Source of the DNA: an uncultured Oscillospiraceae bacterium
Lineage (GTDB): Bacteria > Bacillota > Clostridia > Oscillospirales > Oscillospiraceae
NCBI GenBank assembly: GCA_900762005.1
Contig: CAAFEV010000150.1
Coordinates: 1-13,124, forward strand
DNA length: 13,124 nt
Direction: 5' to 3'
Both the position numbers and the translations under genes were made by a program. Below the pieces are notes generated by a model. The model searched no databases and had not been told where the DNA came from. It saw only the letters and a list, made by a program, of their open reading frames with translations. Of this stretch, positions 1-6,319 are shown in pieces. Position 1 is the stretch's first letter, and every line of letters starts with the position of its first letter.

Positions 1-1258
1 ACTCAAAATCATAGATACTGACGGTATCCCCGTCTGCAATACCCATTTTCTCCAGCCGATCAAATAGGCCGCTTTTCCGCAGTTGACGTTCAAAATACAT
101 TCTGGATTCATAATCCGCAAAATTGATATCTGCAATCAGCTGCTGCATCCATTTTCCGGAGACAAGCCACAGCTCATCAATGTGTTCAATGGTCAGCTCC
201 TCTGCTTCGCCGGCCTCGGCAAGCGGCCTCACGTATTCCGGCTCATAGACGGTAACGGGCGGCAGCTGCTGTAATTTCCCGGCGATGGAGTGCATCAGCG
301 GCTTTGTACCCTGCGTGGTTGCCGCTGAAATTTCAAAAAACGGATAGCCGCGTTCGGTGACATAGCTGCGCAGACGCTCTAAATTGTCGTTCCCCTGCGG
401 AATTAAATCGCATTTGTTTGCGGCGACAATCATCGGACGGGAAGCAAGGTCATCGGAATACCGGGCAAGCTCGGCGTTAATTTTTTCAAAATCCTCTACG
501 GGGTCGCGGTCCTCGCTGCCCGAAACATCGACAATGTGAACGATTAAGCGGCAGCGGTCAATATGCCGCAGAAAATCGTGCCCCAGACCTGCGCCCTCTG
601 CGGCACCTTCAATGATGCCGGGAATATCCGCCATGACAAAGCTCACGCCGTCCTCAACATAAATTACGCCGAGGTTCGGATAAAGTGTTGTAAAATGGTA
701 ATTTGCAATTTTCGGATGGGCGTTGGAGGTCACAGAGAGCAGCGTCGATTTACCGACGTTCGGGAAGCCGACCAGACCGACATCCGCCAGGAGCTTTAAT
801 TCCAGAATGACCTCGTGCTCCTCCCCGGGCAAGCCGGATTTTGCAAAGCGCGGGATTTGGCGTGTCGGGGTTGCGAAATGCTTGTTGCCCCAGCCGCCTC
901 GTCCGCCCTTGCAGAGAATATAGTCCGCATCGTCGGACATATCTTTCATAATTTCGTTGGATTTTGCGTCACGGATAACCGTGCCGCGCGGAATTTGGAT
1001 GATCAAATCCTTTCCGCGCTTGCCGGAGCAGCGTGCGCCCTGACCGTCCATGCCGTTCGGAGCAGTGTACTTGCGCTTGTAGCGAAAGTCCATCAGCGTG
1101 GAGAGGTTGTCATTCACACGCAGAACGATGTTACCGCCCTTGCCGCCGTCGCCGCCGTCGGGACCGCCCGCCGCCACATATTTTTCCCGATGAAAGGCGA
1201 CGGCACCGTTGCCGCCTGCGCCGGCCTTCACGGAGATTGTTACTTTATCTACAAACAT
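1..1258 (-). CDS. obgE: GTPase Obg (CgtA), C-terminal end cut by window edge
   Basis: This is the Obg GTPase, known in its family to bind the 50S subunit and act in late ribosome assembly and stress signalling. About 419 codons are visible. Residues 1 to about 158 form the glycine-rich Obg fold (AGAGGNGAVAFHREK, GGPDGGDGGKGG). The G domain follows with GFPNVGKS (G1, near residue 165), DIPGIIEGA (G3), ANKCD (G4) and a SAA (G5) motif. The C-terminal OCT domain is present up to DGDTVSIYDFE, so only a few residues are probably missing. The frame stays open to base 1. The ATG at 1258 starts the conserved MFVDKVTISVKAG. It overlaps the end of the acetyltransferase gene by 10 bases, which suggests translational coupling. 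It lies downstream of rplU-prp-rpmA, the usual Firmicute order, but with a GNAT gene and a terminator inserted between. Confidence 0.97.
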   Translation of the reverse strand, partial: MFVDKVTISVKAGAGGNGAVAFHREKYVAAGGPDGGDGGKGGNIVLRVNDNLSTLMDFRYKRKYTAPNGMDGQGARCSGKRGKDLIIQIPRGTVIRDAKSNEIMKDMSDDADYILCKGGRGGWGNKHFATPTRQIPRFAKSGLPGEEHEVILELKLLADVGLVGFPNVGKSTLLSVTSNAHPKIANYHFTTLYPNLGVIYVEDGVSFVMADIPGIIEGAAEGAGLGHDFLRHIDRCRLIVHIVDVSGSEDRDPVEDFEKINAELARYSDDLASRPMIVAANKCDLIPQGNDNLERLRSYVTERGYPFFEISAATTQGTKPLMHSIAGKLQQLPPVTVYEPEYVRPLAEAGEAEELTIEHIDELWLVSGKWMQQLIADINFADYESRMYFERQLRKSGLFDRLEKMGIADGDTVSIYDFE

Positions 1259-1779
1259 GAGTTCCTCCCCTGTTCTTCCAAATGCAATCTGTAAAAAGCG
1301 GCATCAAAGGTTTCGCTGCCGTCAAAGCGGCTGTACTGACCGTAATGGTCAAGCTGAAAGCCGCATTTTTCAATCACGCGCTGAGAGCCGATGTTCCCGA
1401 TGGCGTGCGAGGATACAAAATCACAGCCCCCGAGCTGCTCATGCGCCCACCGTAGCATCGCCAGCGATGCCTCGGTCGTGTAGCCCTGATTCCAGTAGGC
1501 GCGGTTGAGATTATAGCCCAGCTCATGCACGCCGTCCGGGTTCAAGCCGACGCCGCCGGAGCCGATGCACTTGCCGCCGTCCTTAAGAAAAAAGCCGAAT
1601 TCAAGCGCATCCTTCGCAATGCTTTTTATCCACTGCTCAGTCTGCTTCACATCGTGATAGAGATTGTAGCACATATAGCGGTTTACCTCGGGGTCGCTGT
1701 TCCATACAAAGACTTCCGGCGCGTCCGCAGCAGTGAGTGGTTTTAATATCAGCCGTTCAGTTTCGATATATCGTTCCAT
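1249..1779 (-). CDS. GNAT-family N-acetyltransferase (RimJ/RimL-like)
   Basis: The 176-residue product is a cytosolic GNAT acetyltransferase of the RimJ/RimL subgroup, which transfers acetyl from acetyl-CoA to an amine; the substrate cannot be read from sequence. It opens with MERYIETERLILKPLT, typical of the subgroup, and has the acetyl-CoA pyrophosphate loop region YWNQGYTTEASLAMLRWA in the middle, followed by the usual late motif NIGSQRVIEKCGF. An in-frame start exists at 1866, but it would run across the rpmA stop and a terminator hairpin. The ATG at 1779 is chosen because GAGAGGG lies just upstream and family homology begins there. It overlaps obgE by 10 bases. There is no room for its own promoter between the terminator (1796-1829) and the start codon, so it is probably expressed by read-through or from a promoter inside rpmA. 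Confidence 0.9.
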   Translation of the reverse strand: MERYIETERLILKPLTAADAPEVFVWNSDPEVNRYMCYNLYHDVKQTEQWIKSIAKDALEFGFFLKDGGKCIGSGGVGLNPDGVHELGYNLNRAYWNQGYTTEASLAMLRWAHEQLGGCDFVSSHAIGNIGSQRVIEKCGFQLDHYGQYSRFDGSETFDAAFYRLHLEEQGRNSCL

Positions 1780-1795
1780 AAAGCCCTCTCTTACG

Positions 1796-1829
1796 AAAAA
1801 TCCCGAACATAAGAAATATGTTCGGGATT
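1796..1829 (-). terminator. Intrinsic terminator after rpmA, abutting the GNAT ribosome binding site
   Basis: The arms TCCCGAACAT (1801-1810) and ATGTTCGGGA (1818-1827) form a perfect 10-bp stem, extendable by two A-T pairs, with a 7-base loop. On the minus strand the stem is followed by five T residues (1796-1800). It lies 13 bases past the rpmA stop, so it probably ends the rplU-prp-rpmA message. About 17 bases after the T run is the start codon of the acetyltransferase that precedes obgE, so the stop must be partial or conditional unless an internal promoter exists. Confidence 0.88.
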
Positions 1830-1841
1830 CCTTATTGCACT

Positions 1842-2123
1842 TTACTGTTCCGCGTAGACGGAGCACTGCTTGCGGTCCTTCCCCTTGCGCTCAAACTTGA
1901 CGTGACCGTCAACAAGAGCGAACAGGGTGTCGTCGCTGCCGATACCGACGTTATTGCCGGGATGGATATGGGTGCCCCTCTGACGAACCAGGATATTGCC
2001 CGCGAGAACGAACTGACCGTCTGCGCGCTTTACGCCCAATCGCTTGGACTCGGAATCACGGCCGTTCTTAGTGGAACCGCCGCCCTTCTTATGTGCGAAG
2101 AACTGAAAACTAAGCTTCAGCAT
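1842..2123 (-). CDS. rpmA: 50S ribosomal protein L27 with cleavable N-terminal extension
   Basis: L27 sits at the peptidyl-transferase centre of the 50S subunit. The 93-residue product carries the Firmicute-type extension MLKLSFQFFA before the conserved HKKGGGSTKNGRDS core. Known biology of this family (from recall): the extension of about nine residues is removed after the QFF motif by the cysteine protease Prp, exposing the mature N-terminus needed for function. The core motifs GQFVLAGNILVRQRGT and HPGNNVGIGSDDTLFA are intact. A strong GGAGGTG ribosome binding site lies in the last codons of prp. The gene starts 3 bases after the prp stop and is followed by an intrinsic terminator. Confidence 0.98.
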   Translation of the reverse strand: MLKLSFQFFAHKKGGGSTKNGRDSESKRLGVKRADGQFVLAGNILVRQRGTHIHPGNNVGIGSDDTLFALVDGHVKFERKGKDRKQCSVYAEQ

Positions 2124-2126
2124 TTG

Positions 2127-2450
2127 TTACACCTCCATAACTTCGATAAAATCAGGATACTGTTCCTGCAAGCTGCACATGGTCAGCAGGAAACCCGTCA
2201 AAACCGACTGGACTTCCTCCTCGTCGTCGCAGACCGCAGGAAGGGTTAAGGTGACGCGGGGCTCGTCCTCGTCAACTCTTGTGTTGGCGTGATTGCCGAG
2301 CACGTCGTTGACGGTTGCCTCGACCATGGTGACGCAGGCGGTAATTGCGGCACATACAATGTCGCTGCCTGCCTCGGCATAGCCGCTATGCCCCGAAACG
2401 GAAAACCCGTTTATTCTGCCGTTTTGATTAAAAACTTCTACTTTTGTCAT
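2127..2450 (-). CDS. prp: Ribosomal-processing cysteine protease Prp
   Basis: The 107-residue product is Prp (YsxB family), the cytosolic cysteine protease that trims the N-terminal extension of L27. The catalytic pair is visible: His21 in VSGHSGYA and Cys33 in DIVCAAIT, with the 12-residue spacing seen in characterised homologues. The following TACVTMVEATVNDV helix also fits the family. It sits between rplU and rpmA, the usual place, and its substrate is the next gene. The ATG at 2450 lies 9 bases after the rplU stop. The bases between and just upstream are A/T-rich with no clear Shine-Dalgarno, so translation probably depends on coupling to rplU. Confidence 0.96.
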   Translation of the reverse strand: MTKVEVFNQNGRINGFSVSGHSGYAEAGSDIVCAAITACVTMVEATVNDVLGNHANTRVDEDEPRVTLTLPAVCDDEEEVQSVLTGFLLTMCSLQEQYPDFIEVMEV

Positions 2451-2459
2451 AAAATAAAT

Positions 2460-2771
2460 TTAGACGGAGATTTTTTCAATCTGAACCTTGGTGTACGGCT
2501 GTCTGTGTCCGCGGATGGACTTGGAGTCCTTCTTCGGGCGATACTTAAAGACGATAATTTTTTTCGCCTTGCCGTTTTTCAGCACCTTGGCTTCGACGGA
2601 CGCACCGGCGACGACGGGAGCACCGAACTTGGAGTTTTCGCCGTCCACGACTGCCAGCACCTGATCGAAGGTTACGGTTTCCTCAGCCTCAACGTCGAGC
2701 TTTTCAATGTAAATCACATCGCCCTCTTTGACGCTGTACTGCTTACCGCCGGTAACGATAACTGCCTGCAT
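2460..2771 (-). CDS. rplU: 50S ribosomal protein L21
   Basis: The 103-residue product has the normal L21 length. It begins MQAVIVTGGKQYSVKEGD and ends with FKYRPKKDSKSIRGHRQPYT, both diagnostic of L21, a 23S rRNA-binding protein of the 50S subunit. The frame is open upstream to 2822, but the ATG at 2771 matches the family start and is preceded by AGGTAGGTG. It is the first gene of rplU-prp-rpmA, with a consensus promoter about 85 bases upstream and a structured leader between. Confidence 0.98.
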   Translation of the reverse strand: MQAVIVTGGKQYSVKEGDVIYIEKLDVEAEETVTFDQVLAVVDGENSKFGAPVVAGASVEAKVLKNGKAKKIIVFKYRPKKDSKSIRGHRQPYTKVQIEKISV

Positions 2772-2851
2772 TCTCTGTTTGCACCTACCTTTATTGTAGT
2801 CTCGCTCTGAAGGCGCGGGCAAGCCCGACTTGTCAGCCTTTTCAATGCGGC
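2772..2851 (-). ncRNA. Candidate L21 leader in the rplU 5' UTR
   Basis: Transcription from the promoter at 2858-2886 should start near 2851, leaving a leader of about 80 nt. It holds a nested hairpin: outer arms AAGGC and GCCTT (2836-2840 with 2810-2814 in the window) enclose CGGG/CCCG (2816-2819 with 2824-2827). A purine-rich stretch and AAGGTAGGTGC then lead to the start codon. Rfam has an L21 leader family that represses rplU autogenously in Firmicutes. Assignment to that family is inferred from position and structure; I could not score it against a covariance model. Confidence 0.45.
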
Positions 2852-2857
2852 TTGCCT

Positions 2858-2886
2858 ATTTTAGCATCTCCGAAATCAAAAGTCAA
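2858..2886 (-). promoter_or_regulatory. Sigma-A-type promoter of rplU-prp-rpmA
   Basis: On the minus strand there is TTGACT (complement of 2881-2886), a 17-base spacer, and TAAAAT (complement of 2858-2863). Five of six bases match in each box. The -35 box lies inside a palindrome shared with the divergent apbE promoter. Confidence 0.85.
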
Positions 2887-2898
2887 ATACTATTTGAC
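2882..2898. repeat. 17-bp perfect palindrome joining two -35 boxes
   Basis: GTCAAATA, one central C, and TATTTGAC form a perfect inverted repeat. It contains most of the -35 box of the rplU promoter on one side and of the apbE promoter on the other. The symmetry follows partly from two TTGAC elements facing away from each other, but the ATA/TAT extension is additional. It could be an operator, or simply the compact result of back-to-back promoters. Confidence 0.8.
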
Positions 2899-2922
2899 GA
2901 ATTTTTATGAATTTGCTATAAT
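2894..2922 (+). promoter_or_regulatory. Sigma-A-type promoter of apbE
   Basis: TTGACG (2894-2899), a 17-base spacer and a perfect TATAAT (2917-2922) lie 35 bases upstream of the apbE start codon. The -35 box is 7 bases from that of the divergent rplU promoter, so two polymerases could hardly occupy both at once. Confidence 0.88.
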
Positions 2923-2956
2923 AATTGCAGAAACTCGTGCGGAAAGCGGTGACGAA

Positions 2957-3946
2957 ATGAAAAAAATCGCGGCAATGCTCTTGTTTTTGCTGTTGTTAAG
3001 CTCCTCCGGCTGCACGGCATCTGTACCGGTCGAGCGAGAGCTGTTTGCGATGGATACGCTGATGCAGATGAAAATCTGGGGTGATGCGCAGGATGCGCAG
3101 GTAGTCTGTGCGGAGATAAACCGTCTGGACAACGCCCTTTCCGCAACGGCAGCGAACAGCACGCTTGCCCTTTTAAACCGCAGCGGCTCGGCAGCACCCT
3201 CGGCGGAGCTGCTTGCACTGCTGACGCAGTCGGTTTTCTATGCAGAGCAAACCGACGGTGCCTTTGATATTACAGTGCGTCCGCTGATGCTTGCGTGGGG
3301 CTTTACACAGGAAAAGCAACGGATTCCCGATGAAAAAACGCTTGCAGCCCTGCTCCCCTGCGTCGGTACGGAGCACATGAAAATCGCAGACGGTACAGTG
3401 CGGCTGGACAGCGGCACACAGCTTGACCTCGGCGGTATTGCAAAGGGCTATACAGCCGAATGCTGCAAAACGCTTTTGTCCGTGCGCGGCGTCCGCGCCG
3501 CAATGCTCAATCTCGGAGGTAACGTGCAGACGCTCGGCTCCAAGCCCGACGGCAGCGCGTGGCTTGTCGGTATTGCCGACCCGCAAAATCCATCGCAGGC
3601 GATTGCGTCGCTCACCTTCTTTGGCACAAAATCGCTTGTGACCTCCGGCAGCTATCAGCGGTATTTTGAACAAGACGGTGTGCGCTACGGGCATATTCTT
3701 GACCCAAAGACCGGAATGCCCGTAACTAACGGACTGGCATCTGTCACGGTTGTCGCGGAAAGCGGCACAATGGCTGACGCATATTCCACCGCGCTCTTTG
3801 TCATGGGGAAAGAGAAAGCCGCCGCCTTTTGGCGCGCTCGTGATACGTTTGAAGCGGTATTGATAACGGATGACGGTGAAATTTTTGCGACAGAGGGTGC
3901 CGCTCCCCTGCTGTCGGATTGTGAATTTACGGTGATTCAACGATGA
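2957..3946 (+). CDS. apbE: FAD:protein FMN transferase (ApbE family), lipoprotein
   Basis: The 329-residue product belongs to the ApbE flavin transferases, which use FAD and Mg2+ to attach FMN covalently to a Thr/Ser of partner proteins outside the membrane. Residues 1-18 are a lipoprotein signal with lipobox SSGC (Cys19). Family motifs are DLGGIAKGYTAE (157-168), LNLGGNVQTLG (185-194), the HILDPKTGMPV block (246-256) and ADAYSTALFVMG (273-284, Mg2+-binding region). The ATG at 2957 is chosen over the upstream in-frame start at 2852 because the signal peptide begins there, GGAAAG lies 10 bases before it, and the promoter lies between the two. It overlaps the NusG-II gene by ATGA. No FMN-binding-domain target is encoded in the window. 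Confidence 0.96.
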   Translation: MKKIAAMLLFLLLLSSSGCTASVPVERELFAMDTLMQMKIWGDAQDAQVVCAEINRLDNALSATAANSTLALLNRSGSAAPSAELLALLTQSVFYAEQTDGAFDITVRPLMLAWGFTQEKQRIPDEKTLAALLPCVGTEHMKIADGTVRLDSGTQLDLGGIAKGYTAECCKTLLSVRGVRAAMLNLGGNVQTLGSKPDGSAWLVGIADPQNPSQAIASLTFFGTKSLVTSGSYQRYFEQDGVRYGHILDPKTGMPVTNGLASVTVVAESGTMADAYSTALFVMGKEKAAAFWRARDTFEAVLITDDGEIFATEGAAPLLSDCEFTVIQR

Positions 3947-4296
3947 AAACAAAAACTTGGGTGATTCTCTTTGCCGCGCTTGCGCTTGTGCTGGCGGTTG
4001 CTTCCGTGCTGCTGCTCTGTTTACCCTCCGCGAAGAAACAGGCGGAGGTCACCTCGGACGGTAGAAAAATTTTAACGCTCAACCTGTCGAAGGACGGAGA
4101 CTACCGCGTCGAAAGTGACGAGGGCTGGAATGTGCTGACCGTTCGGGACGGGAAAATTTCCGTCACGGCTGCCTCCTGTGCGGGACACGACTGTATGCAC
4201 CGCTCTCCCGGCAATTCCGGCGCGCCGATTGTCTGTCTGCCCAATCGGCTGGTGGTGCGCTTTGTCGGAAGCGAGTACGACACTTTTTTACAATAA
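3943..4296 (+). CDS. NusG domain II-containing membrane-anchored protein
   Basis: The 117-residue product has one N-terminal membrane segment (about residues 5-27) followed by a short extracytoplasmic beta-rich domain. This resembles the NusG domain II family of Firmicutes: the SCAGHDC segment (Cys79, His82, Cys84), then IVCLPNRLVV (Cys98). Despite the name it is not the transcription factor NusG. From recall, such proteins are frequent neighbours of ApbE and of Gx-type membrane proteins in flavin-linked redox loci. Here it overlaps the apbE stop by ATGA, so the two are translationally coupled and probably act together at the outer face of the membrane. Its biochemical role is unknown. The Cys/His cluster could bind a metal or be redox active, which is inference. 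Confidence 0.82.
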   Translation: MKTKTWVILFAALALVLAVASVLLLCLPSAKKQAEVTSDGRKILTLNLSKDGDYRVESDEGWNVLTVRDGKISVTAASCAGHDCMHRSPGNSGAPIVCLPNRLVVRFVGSEYDTFLQ

Positions 4297-4320
4297 CCAT
4301 GAATATTCTCGCAATAGTAC

Positions 4321-4349
4321 TTGCCAAATTTCTGCAAACGTGTTACAAT
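4321..4349 (+). promoter_or_regulatory. Promoter of the M23 murein hydrolase gene
   Basis: TTGCCA (4321-4326), a 17-base spacer and TACAAT (4344-4349) match sigma-A consensus in five of six bases each, 31 bases upstream of the start codon. GGAGG at 4370-4374 is the ribosome binding site. No terminator is visible between the NusG-II gene and this promoter, so read-through from apbE is also possible. Confidence 0.82.
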
Positions 4350-4379
4350 CGGGTTACAAAATAGATATCGGAGGCACCC

Positions 4380-5582
4380 ATGAAACATCCGTTATTACGA
4401 AGAATTCTTTCTCTTTTGTTGCTGCTGACACTTTTGACTGCGATTGCCCCGAACGGGTTTGCTAAGTCCTCGACCGAAATCCAGGAGGAAATTGACAAGC
4501 TGGAGGAGGAAGCAAAGCAGATTGAAGCGGAGCAGCAGGAAATTGAGCAAAAGCTTACCGCAACCAACGCCGAAGCGGTCGGATATGCCGAACAGAAGCT
4601 GCAAATAGACCGCGATATGGAGCTTGCCCACCGCGAGATTGACAATCTCAATGAGCGTATTCATCAGTACAGCCTTCTGATTGCGGAAAAGCAAGCGGAG
4701 CTGGACGAATTATCGCAGCAGCAGGCGCAGCTGACGCAACGCTATCAGCAGCGAATGCGCGCCATTCAGGAGAACGGAACCATTTCTCCGTGGGCAGTGC
4801 TCTTTCAGTCGTCGAGCTTTGCGGATATGCTCCGCAGGCAGGCAATGACCGAGGAAATCGCCCGCAGTGATCAGAAGATGATTGACGAGCTGACCGCCAT
4901 GGCGACGCAGGTGCTTGACGCAAAGCAAGTGCTTGCGGACGAAAAGCTGCTGCTGGAGCAGAGCAAGGCGGAGCTGGCAGAGGCGGAGGCAGACTTAGAA
5001 AGCAAGCGCGCCGAAGCGGACGGGATTATTGCAAAATTAGCGGCGGATAAGGCGGCACTGCTTGAAGCGCAGCTTCAGGCAGAAAAAGAGGTTGCCGAGC
5101 TGGACGCGGAAATTGCGCAGCGTGAAAAGGAGCTGACGGCGGCGAAGCTGGCCGAGGGCGGCCCCGGTATCCCAACGGAGAGCGGCTTTATTTTCCCGGT
5201 TTCCATGAGCGGCTATGTTTACATGAGCTCCCCCTACGGCAACCGCTATCACCCCATTTCCGGCAACTACACCTTCCATAACGGCACGGACTTTGCCGCC
5301 TATCAGGGCACGCCGATTTTTGCGAGCAAGACCGGCACGGTCTCGACCGCCGCAGGCGGCTACGGCTGGGGCAATTATGTTGTAATTAACCACGGAGACG
5401 GATTTTCCACGCTGTATGCACATATGACCTACTTCATCGTCTCGCAGGGGCAAACCGTTACGCAAGGACAGGTTATCGGTTATGTCGGCTCCACCGGCAA
5501 CTCCACAGGCCCGCACCTGCATTTCACGGTTTATTACAATGGCAGCACCATTAACCCGCTGCAGGTTGTCGCGCTTCCTTAG
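4380..5582 (+). CDS. Secreted coiled-coil murein hydrolase / activator with M23 peptidase domain
   Basis: The 400-residue product has a signal peptide (residues 1-28, cleavage likely after NGFA). A long Glu/Gln/Ala/Lys-rich coiled coil (about 30-258) follows, interrupted near 133-155 by a non-helical segment (NGTISPWAVLFQSSSFADML). A C-terminal M23 (LytM) endopeptidase domain spans about 270-398. The zinc and catalytic residues are intact: His300 and Asp304 in HNGTD, His348 in YAHM, and His379/His381 in HLHF. It should therefore be an active peptidoglycan endopeptidase rather than a degenerate activator. The layout is EnvC-like, and in Firmicutes such proteins are often controlled by FtsEX, which is not in the window. 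It has its own promoter and GGAGG site, and is followed by a repeat array and a strong terminator. Confidence 0.94.
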   Translation: MKHPLLRRILSLLLLLTLLTAIAPNGFAKSSTEIQEEIDKLEEEAKQIEAEQQEIEQKLTATNAEAVGYAEQKLQIDRDMELAHREIDNLNERIHQYSLLIAEKQAELDELSQQQAQLTQRYQQRMRAIQENGTISPWAVLFQSSSFADMLRRQAMTEEIARSDQKMIDELTAMATQVLDAKQVLADEKLLLEQSKAELAEAEADLESKRAEADGIIAKLAADKAALLEAQLQAEKEVAELDAEIAQREKELTAAKLAEGGPGIPTESGFIFPVSMSGYVYMSSPYGNRYHPISGNYTFHNGTDFAAYQGTPIFASKTGTVSTAAGGYGWGNYVVINHGDGFSTLYAHMTYFIVSQGQTVTQGQVIGYVGSTGNSTGPHLHFTVYYNGSTINPLQVVALP

Positions 5583-5623
5583 AAATCAACAACCCCGCGT
5601 TTTTGAAAAAGCTCCCCTCCCAC

Positions 5624-5759
5624 GCCGTTCCCTACAAAGGACGAGAGAACGCGGAACGGTCAAGACCGTTCCCTACAGAGGACGAGAGAACGCGGAACGG
5701 TCAAGACCGTTCCCTACAGAGGACGAGAGAACGCGGAACGGTCAAGACCGTTCCCTACA
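5624..5759. repeat. 41-bp tandem repeat array, each unit with a 9-bp hairpin
   Basis: There are two full 41-bp copies (5641-5681, 5682-5722) and a third truncated at 37 bases (5723-5759), identical over the shared part. A diverged half copy lies before them (5624-5640). Each unit has arms GGAACGGTC and GACCGTTCC around an AA loop (first copy 5653-5661 and 5664-5672), then the linker CTACAGAGGACGAGAGAACGC. The array lies between the M23 gene and its terminator. The 5' end of the open frame that crosses it is out of frame with the M23 gene and has no ribosome binding site, so I see no coding role. Confidence 0.92.
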
Positions 5760-5799
5760 ATGTATATAGCACCTAACATATACAAAAGAACCGAGAAGA

Positions 5800-5840
5800 C
5801 CGTGCACGGCAGTTTTCAAGCTGCCGTGCACGGTTTTTTT
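5800..5840 (+). terminator. Strong intrinsic terminator of the M23 gene
   Basis: The 13-bp perfect stem CCGTGCACGGCAG (5800-5812) / CTGCCGTGCACGG (5821-5833) with an 8-base loop is followed by seven T residues (5834-5840) on the plus strand. On the minus strand it lies immediately after the CBS gene stop but is followed only by a mixed T/C run, so it is a weaker terminator in that direction. Confidence 0.93.
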
Positions 5841-6267
5841 ATCGTATACGTAGATTTTCGGAGATTTCGCATAGCGCTGCGGCGGCTTCCGTAGTAAAGC
5901 GCGGCAGCTTTGCCAAATCGCCGAGCGAGAGCATCCCGACCAGCCTGCCGTTTTCCTCCACGGGCAGACGGCGCACCTGCTCTCTTGCCATCAATGCGCC
6001 CGCTGCCTGCACGCTCTGCTCCGCGTCGGCACAGATTAAGCGGCGCGTCATCAGCTCCGCAACCTTCATCTGCGTGGGATCCTCGTCTGCCGCAATGCAC
6101 CGCAAAACGATGTCGCGGTCGGTTAAAAGCCCGCGCAGCCTGCCGTCCTTGCCGCAGACCGGCAGCGCACCGACATTGTGCCGCGCCAACAGCCTTGCGG
6201 CAACCGACGCGCTCTCCTCGGGCGCGACGGATACAATCTGCCTGCTCATAATGTCTCGAACCTTCAT
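5839..6267 (-). CDS. Tandem CBS-domain protein
   Basis: The 142-residue product consists almost entirely of two CBS motifs, roughly residues 1-58 (MKVRDIMSRQIVSV to LTDRDIVLRCIA) and 68-125 (VAELMTRRLICAD to MLSLGDLAKL). Such paired CBS domains usually bind adenine nucleotides and sense energy state or second messengers; here no catalytic or transport domain is attached, so ligand and partner are unknown. The ATG at 6267 is preceded by GGGAGG at an 8-base distance. The stop codon shares bases with the T run of the opposing terminator. The gene stands alone between repeat regions, and a terminator-like hairpin lies just upstream of its ribosome binding site. Confidence 0.92.
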   Translation of the reverse strand: MKVRDIMSRQIVSVAPEESASVAARLLARHNVGALPVCGKDGRLRGLLTDRDIVLRCIAADEDPTQMKVAELMTRRLICADAEQSVQAAGALMAREQVRRLPVEENGRLVGMLSLGDLAKLPRFTTEAAAALCEISENLRIR

Positions 6268-6283
6268 GTCCGTGTCCTCCCGT

Positions 6284-6319
6284 AAAAAATGTGCCCTCTC
6301 CGACAGCGCCGGAGAGGGC
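6284..6319 (-). terminator. Intrinsic terminator or attenuator in front of the CBS gene
   Basis: Arms GCCCTCTCCG (6293-6302) and CGGAGAGGGC (6310-6319) form a perfect 10-bp stem with a 7-base loop, followed on the minus strand by ACA and six T residues (complement of 6284-6289). The CBS ribosome binding site begins 3 bases later. A TATAAT on the minus strand (complement of 6369-6374), with only a poor -35 box, could start a leader of about 95 nt ending in this hairpin, which would make it an attenuator. Alternatively it is the distant terminator of nfnAB, since no other terminator is seen after nfnB. Confidence 0.75.

Noticed and set aside
2818..2856. Alternative long pairing of GGCAAGCC (2818-2825) with GGCTTGCC (2849-2856) as a riboswitch-like switch upstream of rplU
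   Set aside because: The predicted transcription start is near 2851, so most of the second arm would not be in the transcript.
3173..3952. Minus-strand open frame of 259 codons opposite apbE
   Set aside because: It is the antisense shadow of apbE, whose motifs and signal peptide are clear, and it has no recognisable domains.
4210..4224. NSGAP in the NusG-II protein as an ApbE flavinylation site
   Set aside because: The known motif needs an upstream Asp and a Thr/Ser after the Ala; here the residue is Pro and the spacing does not fit.
5641..5759. CRISPR array
   Set aside because: The units are contiguous and identical throughout, with no variable spacers and no cas gene nearby.
5482..5769. 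Forward open frame of 95 codons across the 41-bp array
   Set aside because: It starts inside the M23 gene in another frame and its sequence is that of the non-coding repeat.
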